From Microbacterium sp. Nx66 (GTDB lineage: Bacteria > Actinomycetota > Actinomycetes > Actinomycetales > Microbacteriaceae), in assembly GCF_904066215.1 (NCBI RefSeq), contig NZ_LR880474.1, positions 1,240,001 through 1,304,000 of the forward strand: a DNA stretch of 64,000 bases. Direction: 5' to 3'. The translations under genes and the position numbers were made by a program. Below the pieces are notes generated by a model. That model made no database searches and was not told the DNA's origin. It saw only the letters and a list, made by a program, of their open reading frames with translations. This document shows positions 18,280 to 27,193 of the stretch, in pieces. The number at the start of each line of letters is the position of its first letter. The first letter of the stretch is position 1.

Positions 18280-19366
18280 TGTGTTCGTGATCGCAGAGGC
18301 GGGGGTGAACCACAACGGTTCGCTCGACGTCGCCAAGGAGCTCGTGGACCTCGCCGCCGACGCGGGGGCGGACGCGGTGAAGTTCCAGACCTTCTCCGCC
18401 GATGCGCTCGCGCTCGAGACGGCAGAGCTCGCGGACTATCAGCGGGTGTCCGACCAAGACGCGCGCAGCCAGCATGACCTCCTCCGCGGGCTGGAGCTGA
18501 GCCGTGAGGAGTTCCGAGCCCTGCGGACGCACTGTGACGAGCGCGGAATCCGGTTCCTGTCCACGGCCTTCGATCTCGACGGTCTCGACTTCCTCATCGA
18601 CGAGCTCGGCATCCCTCTCGTGAAGATCGCGTCGGGTGATCTCACCTTCGCCCCGCTCCTGGTCAAAGCGGGCCGAAGCGGGCTGCCGGTGATCCTATCC
18701 ACGGGGATGGCCGATCTGGAGGAGATCGCCAGGGCGCTGCGCTTCCTCGCCGCGGGACTGGGGCAGCGTCACGGTGTGCTTGAGCCCTCGGAGCGCCTCA
18801 CCGAGAGCGCGCTCGCCAGGGCGTGGGAGGCACGGAACGAGCGCATCCGGTTCGACGAGCACGTGACGATCCTGCACTGCACGACTGAGTACCCGGCAGC
18901 GGACGAGCACCTGAACCTGAGAGCGATGCCGACGATCGCGAGCACGTTCGGGCACAGGGTCGGCTACTCCGATCATTCGCTCGGCTCGCTGGCCTCCGTG
19001 CTCGCCGTCGGGCTCGGCGCGACCGTCCTCGAGAAGCACTTCACATTCGACGTCGCCGCGGAGGGACCTGATCACGCGGCCTCGCTGGATCCCGACGGCC
19101 TGCGCGACTACGTCGCGGCGGTCCGCCGCGTGCCGGCGATGCTCGGATCGCCGGAGAAGCGGGCGCAGAGCGTCGAGGAGGGGAACCGCGCGGTCGTGCG
19201 GCGCAGTCTGGTGGCCGCGCGGGACATCCCCTCCGGCGCCGTGATCAGGGAGCAGGACCTCGCGTGCTTCCGCCCCGCGACGGGTCGCACCTCCTTCGAC
19301 TTCTGGGAAGTCGTCGGCGGCTTGGCGTCCCGGGCATACCGACGCGGTGAGCTCATCGATGAGTGA
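18269..19366 (+). CDS. legI: nonulosonic (legionaminic) acid synthase
   Basis: 365 residues from ATG 18269, which has AGGGAG six bases upstream; the ATG at 18263 touches that site and is less likely. A NeuB-family enzyme that condenses phosphoenolpyruvate with a six-carbon amino sugar to a nine-carbon acid. Seen: IAEAGVNHNGSL, ADAVKFQTF, VKIASGDLTF, VGYSDHSLGS and LEKHFTFD from the metal- and PEP-binding TIM barrel, then a C-terminal SAF antifreeze-like domain (ARDIPSGAVIREQDL) that closes the active site of the partner subunit. Legionaminic versus sialic acid synthase is decided by context. Confidence 0.9.
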   Translation: MAADVFVIAEAGVNHNGSLDVAKELVDLAADAGADAVKFQTFSADALALETAELADYQRVSDQDARSQHDLLRGLELSREEFRALRTHCDERGIRFLSTAFDLDGLDFLIDELGIPLVKIASGDLTFAPLLVKAGRSGLPVILSTGMADLEEIARALRFLAAGLGQRHGVLEPSERLTESALARAWEARNERIRFDEHVTILHCTTEYPAADEHLNLRAMPTIASTFGHRVGYSDHSLGSLASVLAVGLGATVLEKHFTFDVAAEGPDHAASLDPDGLRDYVAAVRRVPAMLGSPEKRAQSVEEGNRAVVRRSLVAARDIPSGAVIREQDLACFRPATGRTSFDFWEVVGGLASRAYRRGELIDE

Positions 19367-20003
19367 GCTGGTCCTGCTGGGCGGCGGGGGACACGCGAAG
19401 TCCGTGCTGGCGGCCGCACGCGCTCTGGGGCTCGGAGTGCGCGGGTATCTCGCGCCGGAGGCCGGAGATCTGGGCGAGGACTGTCCGTACCTCGGCGACG
19501 ACGACCTGCTCTCGTCGCTCCGCGCGGATGACGTGCTCTTCGTCAACGGGCTGGGCTCGACAGCGTCGACGCGGGCCCGGCGCGCTCTGTATGAGCGGGC
19601 CGTCGCATACGGTTTGCGGGCGGCGCAGATCGTCCATCCTCGAGGTTTCGTCGACCCGGGGGCCCGCCTGGCGGCGGGGGTTCAGGTGCTCGCCGCGGCG
19701 CTCGTGAACAGCGGGGCCGTCATCGGGGAGAACGTGCTGATCAATTCCGGGGCGATCATCGAGCACGACGTCCTGGTGGACGCCCACGCGCACGTCTCTC
19801 CCGGTGCGGTGATCGCCGGCGGTGTCCGGATCGGCGAGGGCGCCCACGTCGGTCTCGGTGCCCGTGTCAGCCAGGGACTCACGCTGGGACCCGGGAGCGT
19901 CATCGGTGCCGGCGCCGTCGTGATCAGGGACGTCCCGGCGGGGGCTGTGGTCGCGGGCGTGCCGGCCAGGGTCATCGAATCCGAGAGAAGGGAACCGGCA
20001 TGA
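19359..20003 (+). CDS. legH: sugar O/N-acyltransferase, NeuD/LegH type
   Basis: 214 residues from ATG 19359. N-terminal LVLLGGGGHAKSVLAAARALG binds the sugar nucleotide, and from about residue 95 a left-handed beta helix of hexapeptide repeats follows (INSGAIIEHDVLVDAHAHVS, GAVIAGGVRIGEGAHVG), with the His of EHD as likely base. In this pathway it should acetylate the 4-amino sugar made by LegC. It overlaps legI by 8 bp. A NeuD-type O-acetyltransferase role cannot be ruled out. Confidence 0.83.
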   Translation: MSELVLLGGGGHAKSVLAAARALGLGVRGYLAPEAGDLGEDCPYLGDDDLLSSLRADDVLFVNGLGSTASTRARRALYERAVAYGLRAAQIVHPRGFVDPGARLAAGVQVLAAALVNSGAVIGENVLINSGAIIEHDVLVDAHAHVSPGAVIAGGVRIGEGAHVGLGARVSQGLTLGPGSVIGAGAVVIRDVPAGAVVAGVPARVIESERREPA

Positions 20004-21043
20004 GCTCGAACGCCGACCTGTCCGTGCACCCGGAGACGAGCATCCGCGACGCGCTCTCCCAACTCGACCGGAGCCGACGCCAGGTCGTCTTCGTCGAAGA
20101 TGACGGAGGGCGACTGGTCGGAGCGGTGAGCGACGGCGACATCCGTCGTGGCCTCCTCGCCGGAGCATCGCTCGAGGACCGTGTCGATCGGGTGATGAAC
20201 GCGAGCCCGGGCACGGTACCTCCGACGGCGACTCAGGACGCCGTCGACGAGCTGAAGGCGAGACGCGGCATCCGCGTCGTCGCGGTGGTCGACGACGGGC
20301 GCATCGTCGACGTCGTCGGCGAGGGCGAGCGCATCGCCACGCCGCTTCCGACGTCCGTGGTACTCATGGCCGGCGGCCGGGGGCAGCGGCTCTACCCGAT
20401 CACGAAGGACATTCCGAAGCCTCTCGTCCCCCTGGGCGACAGTCCGATGATCGACATCATCCTCGGCAGGCTCCGCAGTCAGGGGTTCCGCCGCGTGCAC
20501 GTGTCCGTCAACCACCTCGGGCATCTCATCGAGGAGCATCTCGGCGACGGCAGCGCGCACGGGTTGGACGTCACGTACCTGCACGAGCCGATGCCGCTCG
20601 GCACAGCCGGCGCGATCGCCCAGCTGCGCGGCGAGATCACCTCGCCCTTCGTGGTGATGAACTCGGACCTGCTCACCGACGTCGATCTCCGGCGCATGCT
20701 CGGCTTCCATCGCGATGCGCGGGCGACCGCCACGATCGGAGCGCGCGAGTACGGCTTCGAGATCCCGTACGGCGTCATCCGCCGTGACGGCCACCGTGTC
20801 ACCGGGCTCGCCGAGAAGCCGTATCACAGCGAGCTCGTCAGCGCCGGGATCTATGTTCTCGATCCGGACGCCCTGCAACTGCTCGAACAGGACGAGTACT
20901 GCGACATGCCGACGCTGTTGTCGCGCCTCATGGACGCCGATCGTTCGGTCGCCGCCTATGAGATCCGCGAAGAGTGGATCGATGTGGGCAGACCGGAAGA
21001 TCTCGAACGCGCCAGGGTGGCGTGGGAACGGAGAACCAGATGA
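20000..21043 (+). CDS. ptmE: CBS-domain sugar-1-phosphate nucleotidyltransferase (PtmE type)
   Basis: 347 residues. Residues about 8-112 are two CBS motifs (VFVEDDGGRLVGAVSDGDIRR, then a second copy), and residues 118-345 are an NTP transferase domain (VVLMAGGRGQRLYPITKDIP, metal-binding NSDLLTDVD). This two-part build matches PtmE of Campylobacter jejuni, which makes GDP-glucosamine as the entry step of the GDP route to legionaminic acid. Its presence is the best argument that this operon uses GDP-linked, not UDP-linked, intermediates. CBS pairs often bind adenine nucleotides, so the entry step may be controlled by energy state (inference). Confidence 0.82.
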   Translation: MSSNADLSVHPETSIRDALSQLDRSRRQVVFVEDDGGRLVGAVSDGDIRRGLLAGASLEDRVDRVMNASPGTVPPTATQDAVDELKARRGIRVVAVVDDGRIVDVVGEGERIATPLPTSVVLMAGGRGQRLYPITKDIPKPLVPLGDSPMIDIILGRLRSQGFRRVHVSVNHLGHLIEEHLGDGSAHGLDVTYLHEPMPLGTAGAIAQLRGEITSPFVVMNSDLLTDVDLRRMLGFHRDARATATIGAREYGFEIPYGVIRRDGHRVTGLAEKPYHSELVSAGIYVLDPDALQLLEQDEYCDMPTLLSRLMDADRSVAAYEIREEWIDVGRPEDLERARVAWERRTR

Positions 21044-21738
21044 GGATCTGCACGATCACTGTGCGCGCCGGTTCGAAGGGAGTCCCGGGGAAGAACCTCC
21101 GCATGGTCGCGGGGCGGCCGATGTTCGCTCATTCGGTGGCGCAAGCTGCGGCGACAGGACTCTTCGACGAGGTCGTCGTCTCCAGCGACTCGGAGGAGAT
21201 CCTTGCTCTCGCCCCGCAGTACGGCGCGACGGGCGTCGTGCGCCGACCCCCGGAGATGGCTACCGACACGGCGGGCAAGGTCCCCGCCATCGCCCACGCC
21301 GTGCGCACCACGGAGCAGCGCACCGGTAGGACCTACGACGTGTGCGTGGACCTCGACGCGACCAGTCCGCTCCGCACCTTGGACGACATCCGCACGGCCG
21401 TGCGGATGTTCGAGGAATCGGAGGCCGCGTCACTGATCACGGGTGCGGAAGCGCGGCGCAATCCGTACTTCAACCTCGTCGAGGAGCAGCCGGACGGCAC
21501 CGTCGCCGTGAGCAAGCAGCCCGACGACGCGGTGCTCCGGCGGCAGGACGCGCCGCGGTGCTTCGACATGAACGGCTCCATCTACGTGTGGAAGCGGCAG
21601 GCGCTGGTGGAGGACCAGGTCGTCTTCCTGCCGTCGACCATCCTGTACGAGATGCCCGCTGAACGTTCCGTCGACGTGGACAGCGAGTTCGACTTCCGCA
21701 TCGTCGAGTGGCTGATGGAGCAACGGGAGGATCTGTGA
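21040..21738 (+). CDS. legF: CMP-nonulosonic acid cytidylyltransferase
   Basis: 232 residues; ATG overlaps the ptmE stop. It activates the nine-carbon acid with CTP to CMP-legionaminic acid, the donor for the transferase. Family signs: RAGSKGVPGKNLRMVAGRPM (CTP loop), CVDLDATSPLRTLDDI and the late FDMNGSIYVWKR and DVDSEFDF metal site. This completes the pathway between 14964 and 21738. NeuA (sialic acid) is the close alternative; sequence by eye does not separate their substrate choice. Confidence 0.88.
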   Translation: MRICTITVRAGSKGVPGKNLRMVAGRPMFAHSVAQAAATGLFDEVVVSSDSEEILALAPQYGATGVVRRPPEMATDTAGKVPAIAHAVRTTEQRTGRTYDVCVDLDATSPLRTLDDIRTAVRMFEESEAASLITGAEARRNPYFNLVEEQPDGTVAVSKQPDDAVLRRQDAPRCFDMNGSIYVWKRQALVEDQVVFLPSTILYEMPAERSVDVDSEFDFRIVEWLMEQREDL

Positions 21739-23210
21739 CCGCCGATTCGCGCAGCCTCGACGCGCGGACGTCCGATGCGGTACGCCGGTTGCTCGACCTC
21801 GAGGACGATGCCCCCGACGTAGTGCGGGAGACGCTGCCCGGAGCATCGGTGCCCTTCTGGGCCCAGGTCCGCATGCGGGTGGCCTGGGCGCTCTCCGCAC
21901 AGCAGACCGGCAGTGTCGATGTGACACCCGGTACGTGGAACCGATGGAAGCAGGCCCGGCGCATCGCGAGGGCCCAGCTTCCGGACCGCTGGGATGCGCC
22001 GCGGCGCGCTCGACGCCACGATGTCTGCTTCTACGTCGGAGGCGGCACGCTGGCCGCCTCGGACGGCACAGCGCTGAACTGGCTCGTCGACGATTTCGCC
22101 GGGGCGGCCGGGGATGCGGTGGTGGTGCAGCAGCAACCTCTGCCGTCCCCTCTGGGACGGCCGTCGTTCCGTCCGACGCTGACCATGGATGCCGCGAACG
22201 CGCGGGTGACCATGCGGGTGCGCGGCGCGCATCCGTCCGATGCGGTAGGGCGGTCGATAGAGTCGCTGCTCGCCGATTTCGCCCGACGGCTGGGGCAAGA
22301 GCCCGGTGCGTTCGCGAAGATCGCGCAACGCGCGGTCCGGGATGAGAACTATCGCCGACCGCAGCTCGACGAACTTCGCCGCCTGATCGACAGGGTCCGT
22401 CCGCGCGTCGTCCTCTTCGACAACGGCTCGTACACGTATCACGGCGAATCGGTGGGATTGTTCAAAGACGCGGGCGCGTACGTCGCCGAGCCGCAACACG
22501 GCTGGATCGGCCCGTCCCACGCCGCATACAACTACGGGCGGTTGTTCCGGGAGCCTGCGCTCCGCCGAGCGCTGCCGGACGAGGTGCTGACGTTCGGCGA
22601 TTTCTGGTCCGACTCGATCCGTCATCCCGGGCGGGTGACGGCGATCGGAAAGCCGCATCTCGAGCGGCAGGCCGCATCCGCGCCGGCGTCCCGACGCCCG
22701 CAGGTCCTCGTGGTCTCCTCTCGCACTGACCCTGAGCGGACCGATGCGCTCGTCATCGAGCTGCGGGGGCTGCTCGATGACAGCTGGTCGGTCGTCTTCC
22801 GTCCGCATCCGGGCGAGCGCTACGAGACCGGGGGGAGGTACCCGCGGCTCTCTGCGCACCCGGGAGTGACGGTTGACGAGCAACCGGACGTCTACGAATC
22901 GTTGAAGCAGACGACGGTGGTGGTCGGTGAGGCGAGCACGGTGCTGTTCGAGGCCCGGGCCTTCGGGTGCGAGGTGATCCCGCGGGACAGTGCGTTCGCG
23001 GCCGCAGTAATCGGCGATGCGTTCGGGGATCGGGTGCAGGACGCGCGACAGATCGCAGATCGCATCCGCAGCAGTGCGGGGCATCGGACGGCGGCGAGGG
23101 TCGACGACAGCATCTGGGCAACGCACGCAGTCCAGAACTTCCGAGACTGGCTGGCCGCAAGCCTCGACTCGGAGGACAGTCCGCGTGCAGGAAGCTCCGA
23201 ACCCGCCTGA
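21735..23210 (+). CDS. predicted glycosyltransferase, candidate nonulosonic acid transferase
   Basis: 491 residues from a GTG in the GTGA overlap with legF. I do not recognise a named family with certainty. The C-terminal half looks like a GT-B donor domain: VAEPQHGWIGPSHAAYNYGR, VLTFGDFWSDSI, VVFRPHPGERYETGG and VVVGEASTVLFEARAFGCEV resemble the HP and SSS-like motifs of capsule sialyltransferases and TagF-type enzymes. No membrane helix. Its place directly after the CMP-sugar synthase and before the exporter makes it the best candidate to add legionaminic acid to a polymer (inference). Confidence 0.6.
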   Translation: MTADSRSLDARTSDAVRRLLDLEDDAPDVVRETLPGASVPFWAQVRMRVAWALSAQQTGSVDVTPGTWNRWKQARRIARAQLPDRWDAPRRARRHDVCFYVGGGTLAASDGTALNWLVDDFAGAAGDAVVVQQQPLPSPLGRPSFRPTLTMDAANARVTMRVRGAHPSDAVGRSIESLLADFARRLGQEPGAFAKIAQRAVRDENYRRPQLDELRRLIDRVRPRVVLFDNGSYTYHGESVGLFKDAGAYVAEPQHGWIGPSHAAYNYGRLFREPALRRALPDEVLTFGDFWSDSIRHPGRVTAIGKPHLERQAASAPASRRPQVLVVSSRTDPERTDALVIELRGLLDDSWSVVFRPHPGERYETGGRYPRLSAHPGVTVDEQPDVYESLKQTTVVVGEASTVLFEARAFGCEVIPRDSAFAAAVIGDAFGDRVQDARQIADRIRSSAGHRTAARVDDSIWATHAVQNFRDWLAASLDSEDSPRAGSSEPA

Positions 23211-23212
23211 TC

Positions 23213-23218
23213 TAGAAT
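23213..23218 (+). promoter_or_regulatory. possible internal -10 box TAGAAT
   Basis: TAGAAT lies about 45 bases before the GTG of the exporter permease in the only real gap (52 bp) of the operon. No -35 is clear; it may drive the exporter pair separately. Confidence 0.35.
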
Positions 23219-23262
23219 GATGGAGTCGCGGCACAGGCCGCCGTGCGTCGAATGAGTGGACT

Positions 23263-24198
23263 GTGACTGAAACCCGAGATCTCTTCGCTGCCATCCCACG
23301 CACCGAGTTCGACACCCCCGGCACGAGCCACGGGCTGATCGATGTGGTGCGCTGGCGGTATCTGCTGAGCCTCCTCGTCCGTACCGGCGTGACGACCCGG
23401 TACCGCAACTCCGTGCTGGGCTGGGTGTGGTCGTATGTCCGCCCAGCGGCGCAGTTCCTGGTCTTCTGGGTCGTCCTCGGGATATTCATGAACCTGGACC
23501 GTGTCCCGAACTACGCCGTGTACCTCTTCTCCGGCATCGTCGTCATCAACCTCTTCTCCGAGGGGTTCAAGAACGCGACGGGGTCGATCGTCGGGAATGC
23601 GGCGCTGGTGCGGAAGGTGTTCCTGCCGAGGCAGCTCTTCGCGGTCTCGGCGGTGCTGGTGTCTTTCGTGCACTTTCTCCCTCAGGTCGGGCTCCTCCTG
23701 CTGGTGTGCGCGCTCATGGGCGGATTCGCGCACATGACGGTGCTCGGCGTGCTCGCGGCGATCGCCGGAATGCTCATCGTGATGGTCTTCGCGCTCGGCA
23801 CCGGTCTCTTCTTCGGAGCAGTGAACGTGAGGTTCCGTGACGCGGAGAACATCGTCGAACTGCTTCTCCTGCTGGCGACGTGGGCGTCGCCAGTGCTCTA
23901 TGCCTGGACCATGGTGTACGAGGCGGTGGTCGACAAGCTGGGCTGGCCGTCCTGGCTCGTCGAGGCCTACATGCTCAATCCGATCACCCAGGGCGTGGAA
24001 CTCTTCCACTACGCGTTCTGGCGCCCCGCGAGTCAAGACCTCGTCCAGTCCGCCGGGTACGCCGGTGAGGCGCTGACCCCGATCCCGCCCGACCTCGGCA
24101 TGAATACGCTGTGGACCGCGCTCATCGCCGTCGGCGCGCTGCTGCTCGGGCAGCTCGTGTTCCGACGCCTGGAAGGAAAGTTCGCACAGGACCTATGA
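23263..24198 (+). CDS. wzm: ABC-2 polysaccharide export permease (Wzm/TagG type), first system
   Basis: 311 residues with about six membrane helices. The N-terminal TTRYRNSVLGWVWSYVRPAA is the amphipathic interface motif of O-antigen and teichoic acid exporters, followed by hydrophobic segments from FLVFWVVLGIF to the end. It should form the channel that flips or exports an undecaprenyl-linked glycan made by the preceding genes. The stop overlaps the ATPase start (ATGA). An insert between the last helices (about 250-285) extends outward. Confidence 0.9.
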   Translation: MTETRDLFAAIPRTEFDTPGTSHGLIDVVRWRYLLSLLVRTGVTTRYRNSVLGWVWSYVRPAAQFLVFWVVLGIFMNLDRVPNYAVYLFSGIVVINLFSEGFKNATGSIVGNAALVRKVFLPRQLFAVSAVLVSFVHFLPQVGLLLLVCALMGGFAHMTVLGVLAAIAGMLIVMVFALGTGLFFGAVNVRFRDAENIVELLLLLATWASPVLYAWTMVYEAVVDKLGWPSWLVEAYMLNPITQGVELFHYAFWRPASQDLVQSAGYAGEALTPIPPDLGMNTLWTALIAVGALLLGQLVFRRLEGKFAQDL

Positions 24199-24929
24199 GT
24201 GATACCGCGCTCCGTCCGAGCATCATCGTCGAGGGTGTTCGCAAGACGTTCACGCTGAACCATGCGTTCTCGCTGAAGGACACCGTGGTGTCCTGGATCC
24301 GGCGCCGGAAGCTGACGTCGACGTTCGAGGCTCTCCAGGGTGTCGACCTCGTTATCCAGGAAGGTGAGTCGGTCGCCATCCTCGGGATGAACGGCTCGGG
24401 GAAGTCGACACTGCTCAAGATGATTTCCGGCGTCATGGACCCGGACGCCGGTGAGGTGCTCACCCGAGGACGCGTGGCGGGGCTCATCGAGGTCGGGGCG
24501 GGCTTCCATCCCGAGCTCTCCGGCCGAGAGAACGTGTTCTTGAACGCTGCGATCCTCGGGATGAAGAAGCACCAGATAGAGGAGCGCTACGACGAGATCG
24601 TGGCGTTCAGCGAGATCGAGGAGTTCATCGATCAGGAGGTCAAGCATTATTCGTCAGGGATGTTCCTCCGCCTGGCGTTCGCCGTGGCGATCCACGTGGA
24701 ATTGGACGTGCTCCTGATGGATGAGATCCTCTCGGTCGGCGATGTGCCGTTCCGGGAGAAGTGCCGACAGAAGTTCGAAGAGCTTGTGGCTGCAGGCAAG
24801 ACCCTCGTCGTGGTGAGTCACGACATGGAGATGGTCCGCCAGCTGTGCACGCGGGGCGTGGTCATCAGCAAGGGCAGGGTCGTCTACGACGGCGAGCTCG
24901 AGGGCGCCATCGCGCTGGTGGACGCGTGA
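24195..24929 (+). CDS. wzt: ABC polysaccharide export ATPase (Wzt/TagH type), first system
   Basis: 244 residues, without the C-terminal carbohydrate-binding domain of long Wzt proteins. Walker A is LGMNGSGKSTLLKM, the signature VKHYSSGMFLRLAFAVAI, Walker B LDVLLMDEILSVGD, and the switch His is in VVSHDMEMV. The phrase GLIEVGAGFHPELSGRENVFLN is typical for polysaccharide export ATPases. It powers the permease encoded just upstream. GTGA overlap links it to the DUF6541 gene. Confidence 0.92.
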   Translation: MSDTALRPSIIVEGVRKTFTLNHAFSLKDTVVSWIRRRKLTSTFEALQGVDLVIQEGESVAILGMNGSGKSTLLKMISGVMDPDAGEVLTRGRVAGLIEVGAGFHPELSGRENVFLNAAILGMKKHQIEERYDEIVAFSEIEEFIDQEVKHYSSGMFLRLAFAVAIHVELDVLLMDEILSVGDVPFREKCRQKFEELVAAGKTLVVVSHDMEMVRQLCTRGVVISKGRVVYDGELEGAIALVDA

Positions 24930-26821
24930 GCGCCGACTGGCTCGGGCAGATCCCGGCCTTTCTCGTCGCATGCGCGCTGCTGACCCTCCCCGGTCTTCCC
25001 TCCGCGTTGCTGCTTCGTCTCCGAGGTGTGACGGCTCTCGGAGGCGCGATCGTCCTGTCGTTGGCGAGCGTCGGTGCGGCCACGCTGTTGGCACCCGTCC
25101 TCGGTCTGCGCTGGTCGCTTTTGCCCGTGCTCATCGCGGCGGCAGCAATCACGGTGGTGGCCGCTGCGCTCTGGTTCGTCCGGCGATCGGCCGTCCAGCC
25201 GTTGGGTGGGGGTGCCGGCCGGAGTGTATGGCTGGGGGTCGGCGTCGGCGCACTCGGCTGGATACTGATCTTGATCGTGGGCATGTCGGGTGCGGGACAT
25301 CCGAGTCAGCTCTTCGACGGCCTGTTCCATCTCAACGCCGTCGAGTTCGTCATGGAGAACGGCGATGCATCGCCGTTCCACATGACCATGGTGATGCCGG
25401 GCGTCGCGAGCACGTTCTACCCGACCCTGTGGCATGCGCTGGTCTCTCTGGTCGTACCCTTCAGCTCTGGAATCGTCCCCGCGACGAACGTCATGACGAT
25501 CGCGGCGATCGCCGTCGTGTGGCCGGTCGCCCTCGCCACCCTGACGAACGTTCTCTTCGCGCGCTATCGCGCCGCGGCGGCGTGGGCTCCGCTGGTCGCA
25601 TTCGGCTTCAGCGTCTTCCCCCTCGGTTTCCTGAACTGGGGAGTGCTGTATCCCAACCTGATCGGGACGCTTCAGATCCCGCTGTTGCTCGCGTTCGTCG
25701 TCCTGGCCTGCCGTCCCGGCCTGACGTGGGGCCAGCGCACCGGTCTCGTCCTGACCGCCATCGCCGCGATGGGCGCGACCGCCCTCGGCCACCCTTCCGC
25801 GCTGCTCGGGGCGATCGCTCTGCTGGTGCCGTTCGCCGTATGGGGCGCTTGGAGGGTGGCGAAGGCGGGGAGCACCCGTACGAGGGTGCTCGTCGTGATC
25901 GCGGTCGCCGTCGCAACGGTGGCACTGGTTGCCGTGTGGAGACTCGCCAACGTGACGACTCACGAATGGCTCCCGGGCTCGACCCTCGGCGCGGCCCTCG
26001 GCGAGGTCGCCTTCCTCAGCCCCGTCGGTCGGGCGACCGGTCTGCTCGTGGGACCGCTGGCATTCGTCGGGATCTGGACCGTCGCGAAGAGCCGTCGATG
26101 GTGGATCCTGGGGAGTTATGGGGTCGCGATCATCCTGTTCCTCGTGTCGACCTCGCTCTCGATTCTCGGGCTCCGAAGCGCGTTGGTGGGAATCTGGTAC
26201 GACGACACGACTCGTGTGGCAGCGCTTCTCGGAGTGCTGGGCGTGCCGCTGGCAGCACTCGGGGCAGCCGTGGTCTGGAGCTGGATCCGGACACAGTGGA
26301 AGCAGAGGCGCAGCGTGCGCGCTGTTGCGGTGGTCGTCCTCGGTGTGCTGCTCGCCGCCACACACCTGAGCGCGCTGGTCAACGATCTGCGGTACATGCG
26401 CAATGTGAGTTTCCGCTTCGACGCTCATTCGCAGGGGCTCTCCGCGGACGAGGCCGAGCTCTTCGCCGAAGCATCCTCTCTGCTCGGACCGGACGCTCTC
26501 GTGCTCGGTGATCCGCTCACCGGCGCGGCACTGCTCTATGCGTACACAGGCCACGACGTCGTGTTCCCGCACGTCACCGGGCGATACGACGCCGACGCGT
26601 TGCTGCTGGCTCGATCGTTGAACACCGCCTCGACCGAGGTCTGTTCATCGATCGACCGCCTGGGGGTCACGCACGTGCTCGATTTCGGGGACAGGCAGCT
26701 CTATGAGAACCACTACGTCACGTACAACGGTCTGCACGACCTCGCCGGGTCCCCGATCCTGACCGAGGTCGCCAGCGTCGGCGACAGTGCTGCGCTCTAT
26801 CAGGTCACCGGCTGCCCGTAG
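24926..26821 (+). CDS. DUF6541-type polytopic membrane protein
   Basis: 631 residues from GTG 24926. Around 12-14 hydrophobic segments fill residues 1-500, starting with FLVACALLTLPGLPSALLL, followed by a final outside domain of about 125 residues that contains two Cys. An early periplasmic-loop motif GLFHLNAVEFVMENGDASPF resembles the substrate loop of GT-C glycosyltransferases, which use lipid-linked sugars outside the membrane. It is the last gene of the legionaminic operon, so a role in modifying the exported polymer is plausible. Function otherwise unknown. Confidence 0.72.
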   Translation: MSADWLGQIPAFLVACALLTLPGLPSALLLRLRGVTALGGAIVLSLASVGAATLLAPVLGLRWSLLPVLIAAAAITVVAAALWFVRRSAVQPLGGGAGRSVWLGVGVGALGWILILIVGMSGAGHPSQLFDGLFHLNAVEFVMENGDASPFHMTMVMPGVASTFYPTLWHALVSLVVPFSSGIVPATNVMTIAAIAVVWPVALATLTNVLFARYRAAAAWAPLVAFGFSVFPLGFLNWGVLYPNLIGTLQIPLLLAFVVLACRPGLTWGQRTGLVLTAIAAMGATALGHPSALLGAIALLVPFAVWGAWRVAKAGSTRTRVLVVIAVAVATVALVAVWRLANVTTHEWLPGSTLGAALGEVAFLSPVGRATGLLVGPLAFVGIWTVAKSRRWWILGSYGVAIILFLVSTSLSILGLRSALVGIWYDDTTRVAALLGVLGVPLAALGAAVVWSWIRTQWKQRRSVRAVAVVVLGVLLAATHLSALVNDLRYMRNVSFRFDAHSQGLSADEAELFAEASSLLGPDALVLGDPLTGAALLYAYTGHDVVFPHVTGRYDADALLLARSLNTASTEVCSSIDRLGVTHVLDFGDRQLYENHYVTYNGLHDLAGSPILTEVASVGDSAALYQVTGCP

Positions 26822-26824
26822 ACC

Positions 26825-27190
26825 TCAGGGGCGATCGCCCTCGACCGGGTGCTCTCGTGACTCGTGTTCCTCGGCCTCCAGCAGAGCGATCTTGCGCGAG
26901 AGTCGTGTCAGCTGACGCTGCTGTTGGGCGTTTCGCCGATACTGCGTGTATACGAATGCGAGGAACATCACGATGAGTCCGTACAGCACGAGATCGGTGC
27001 CGCGTCCGACGCCGACGAGCTGAGCGAGCCACGAGAGCCACTGGGGGAAGAGTACCGAGAGCACCGCGACGACAACGAACAGGCCCATCAGGATGCGGCG
27101 GATGGCCAGATGGCTGTCGGCGCCGGTGCGCCGCATCATGAAGGCGGCGAGCACGACGATCGCCGCGATGAGAAGGAACTGGATCCACAT
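26825..27190 (-). CDS. DUF2304 small membrane protein
   Basis: 121 residues; ATG 27190 with GAGGTGA upstream. Three hydrophobic helices (about 3-19, 31-49, 65-83) and a charged C-terminal coiled stretch (QQQRQLTRLSRKIALLEAEE). DUF2304 proteins travel with family 2 glycosyltransferases like the one 3 bp upstream in the same transcript, and may help present the lipid carrier. The stop lies 3 bp from the stop of the convergent operon. Confidence 0.8.
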   Translation of the reverse strand: MWIQFLLIAAIVVLAAFMMRRTGADSHLAIRRILMGLFVVVAVLSVLFPQWLSWLAQLVGVGRGTDLVLYGLIVMFLAFVYTQYRRNAQQQRQLTRLSRKIALLEAEEHESREHPVEGDRP

Positions 27191-27193
27191 GGG

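Noticed and set aside
17110..21738. Plain sialic acid (Neu5Ac) pathway
   Set aside because: legB, legC and ptmE would have no role in Neu5Ac synthesis; the set fits legionaminic acid better, though single enzymes alone do not decide.
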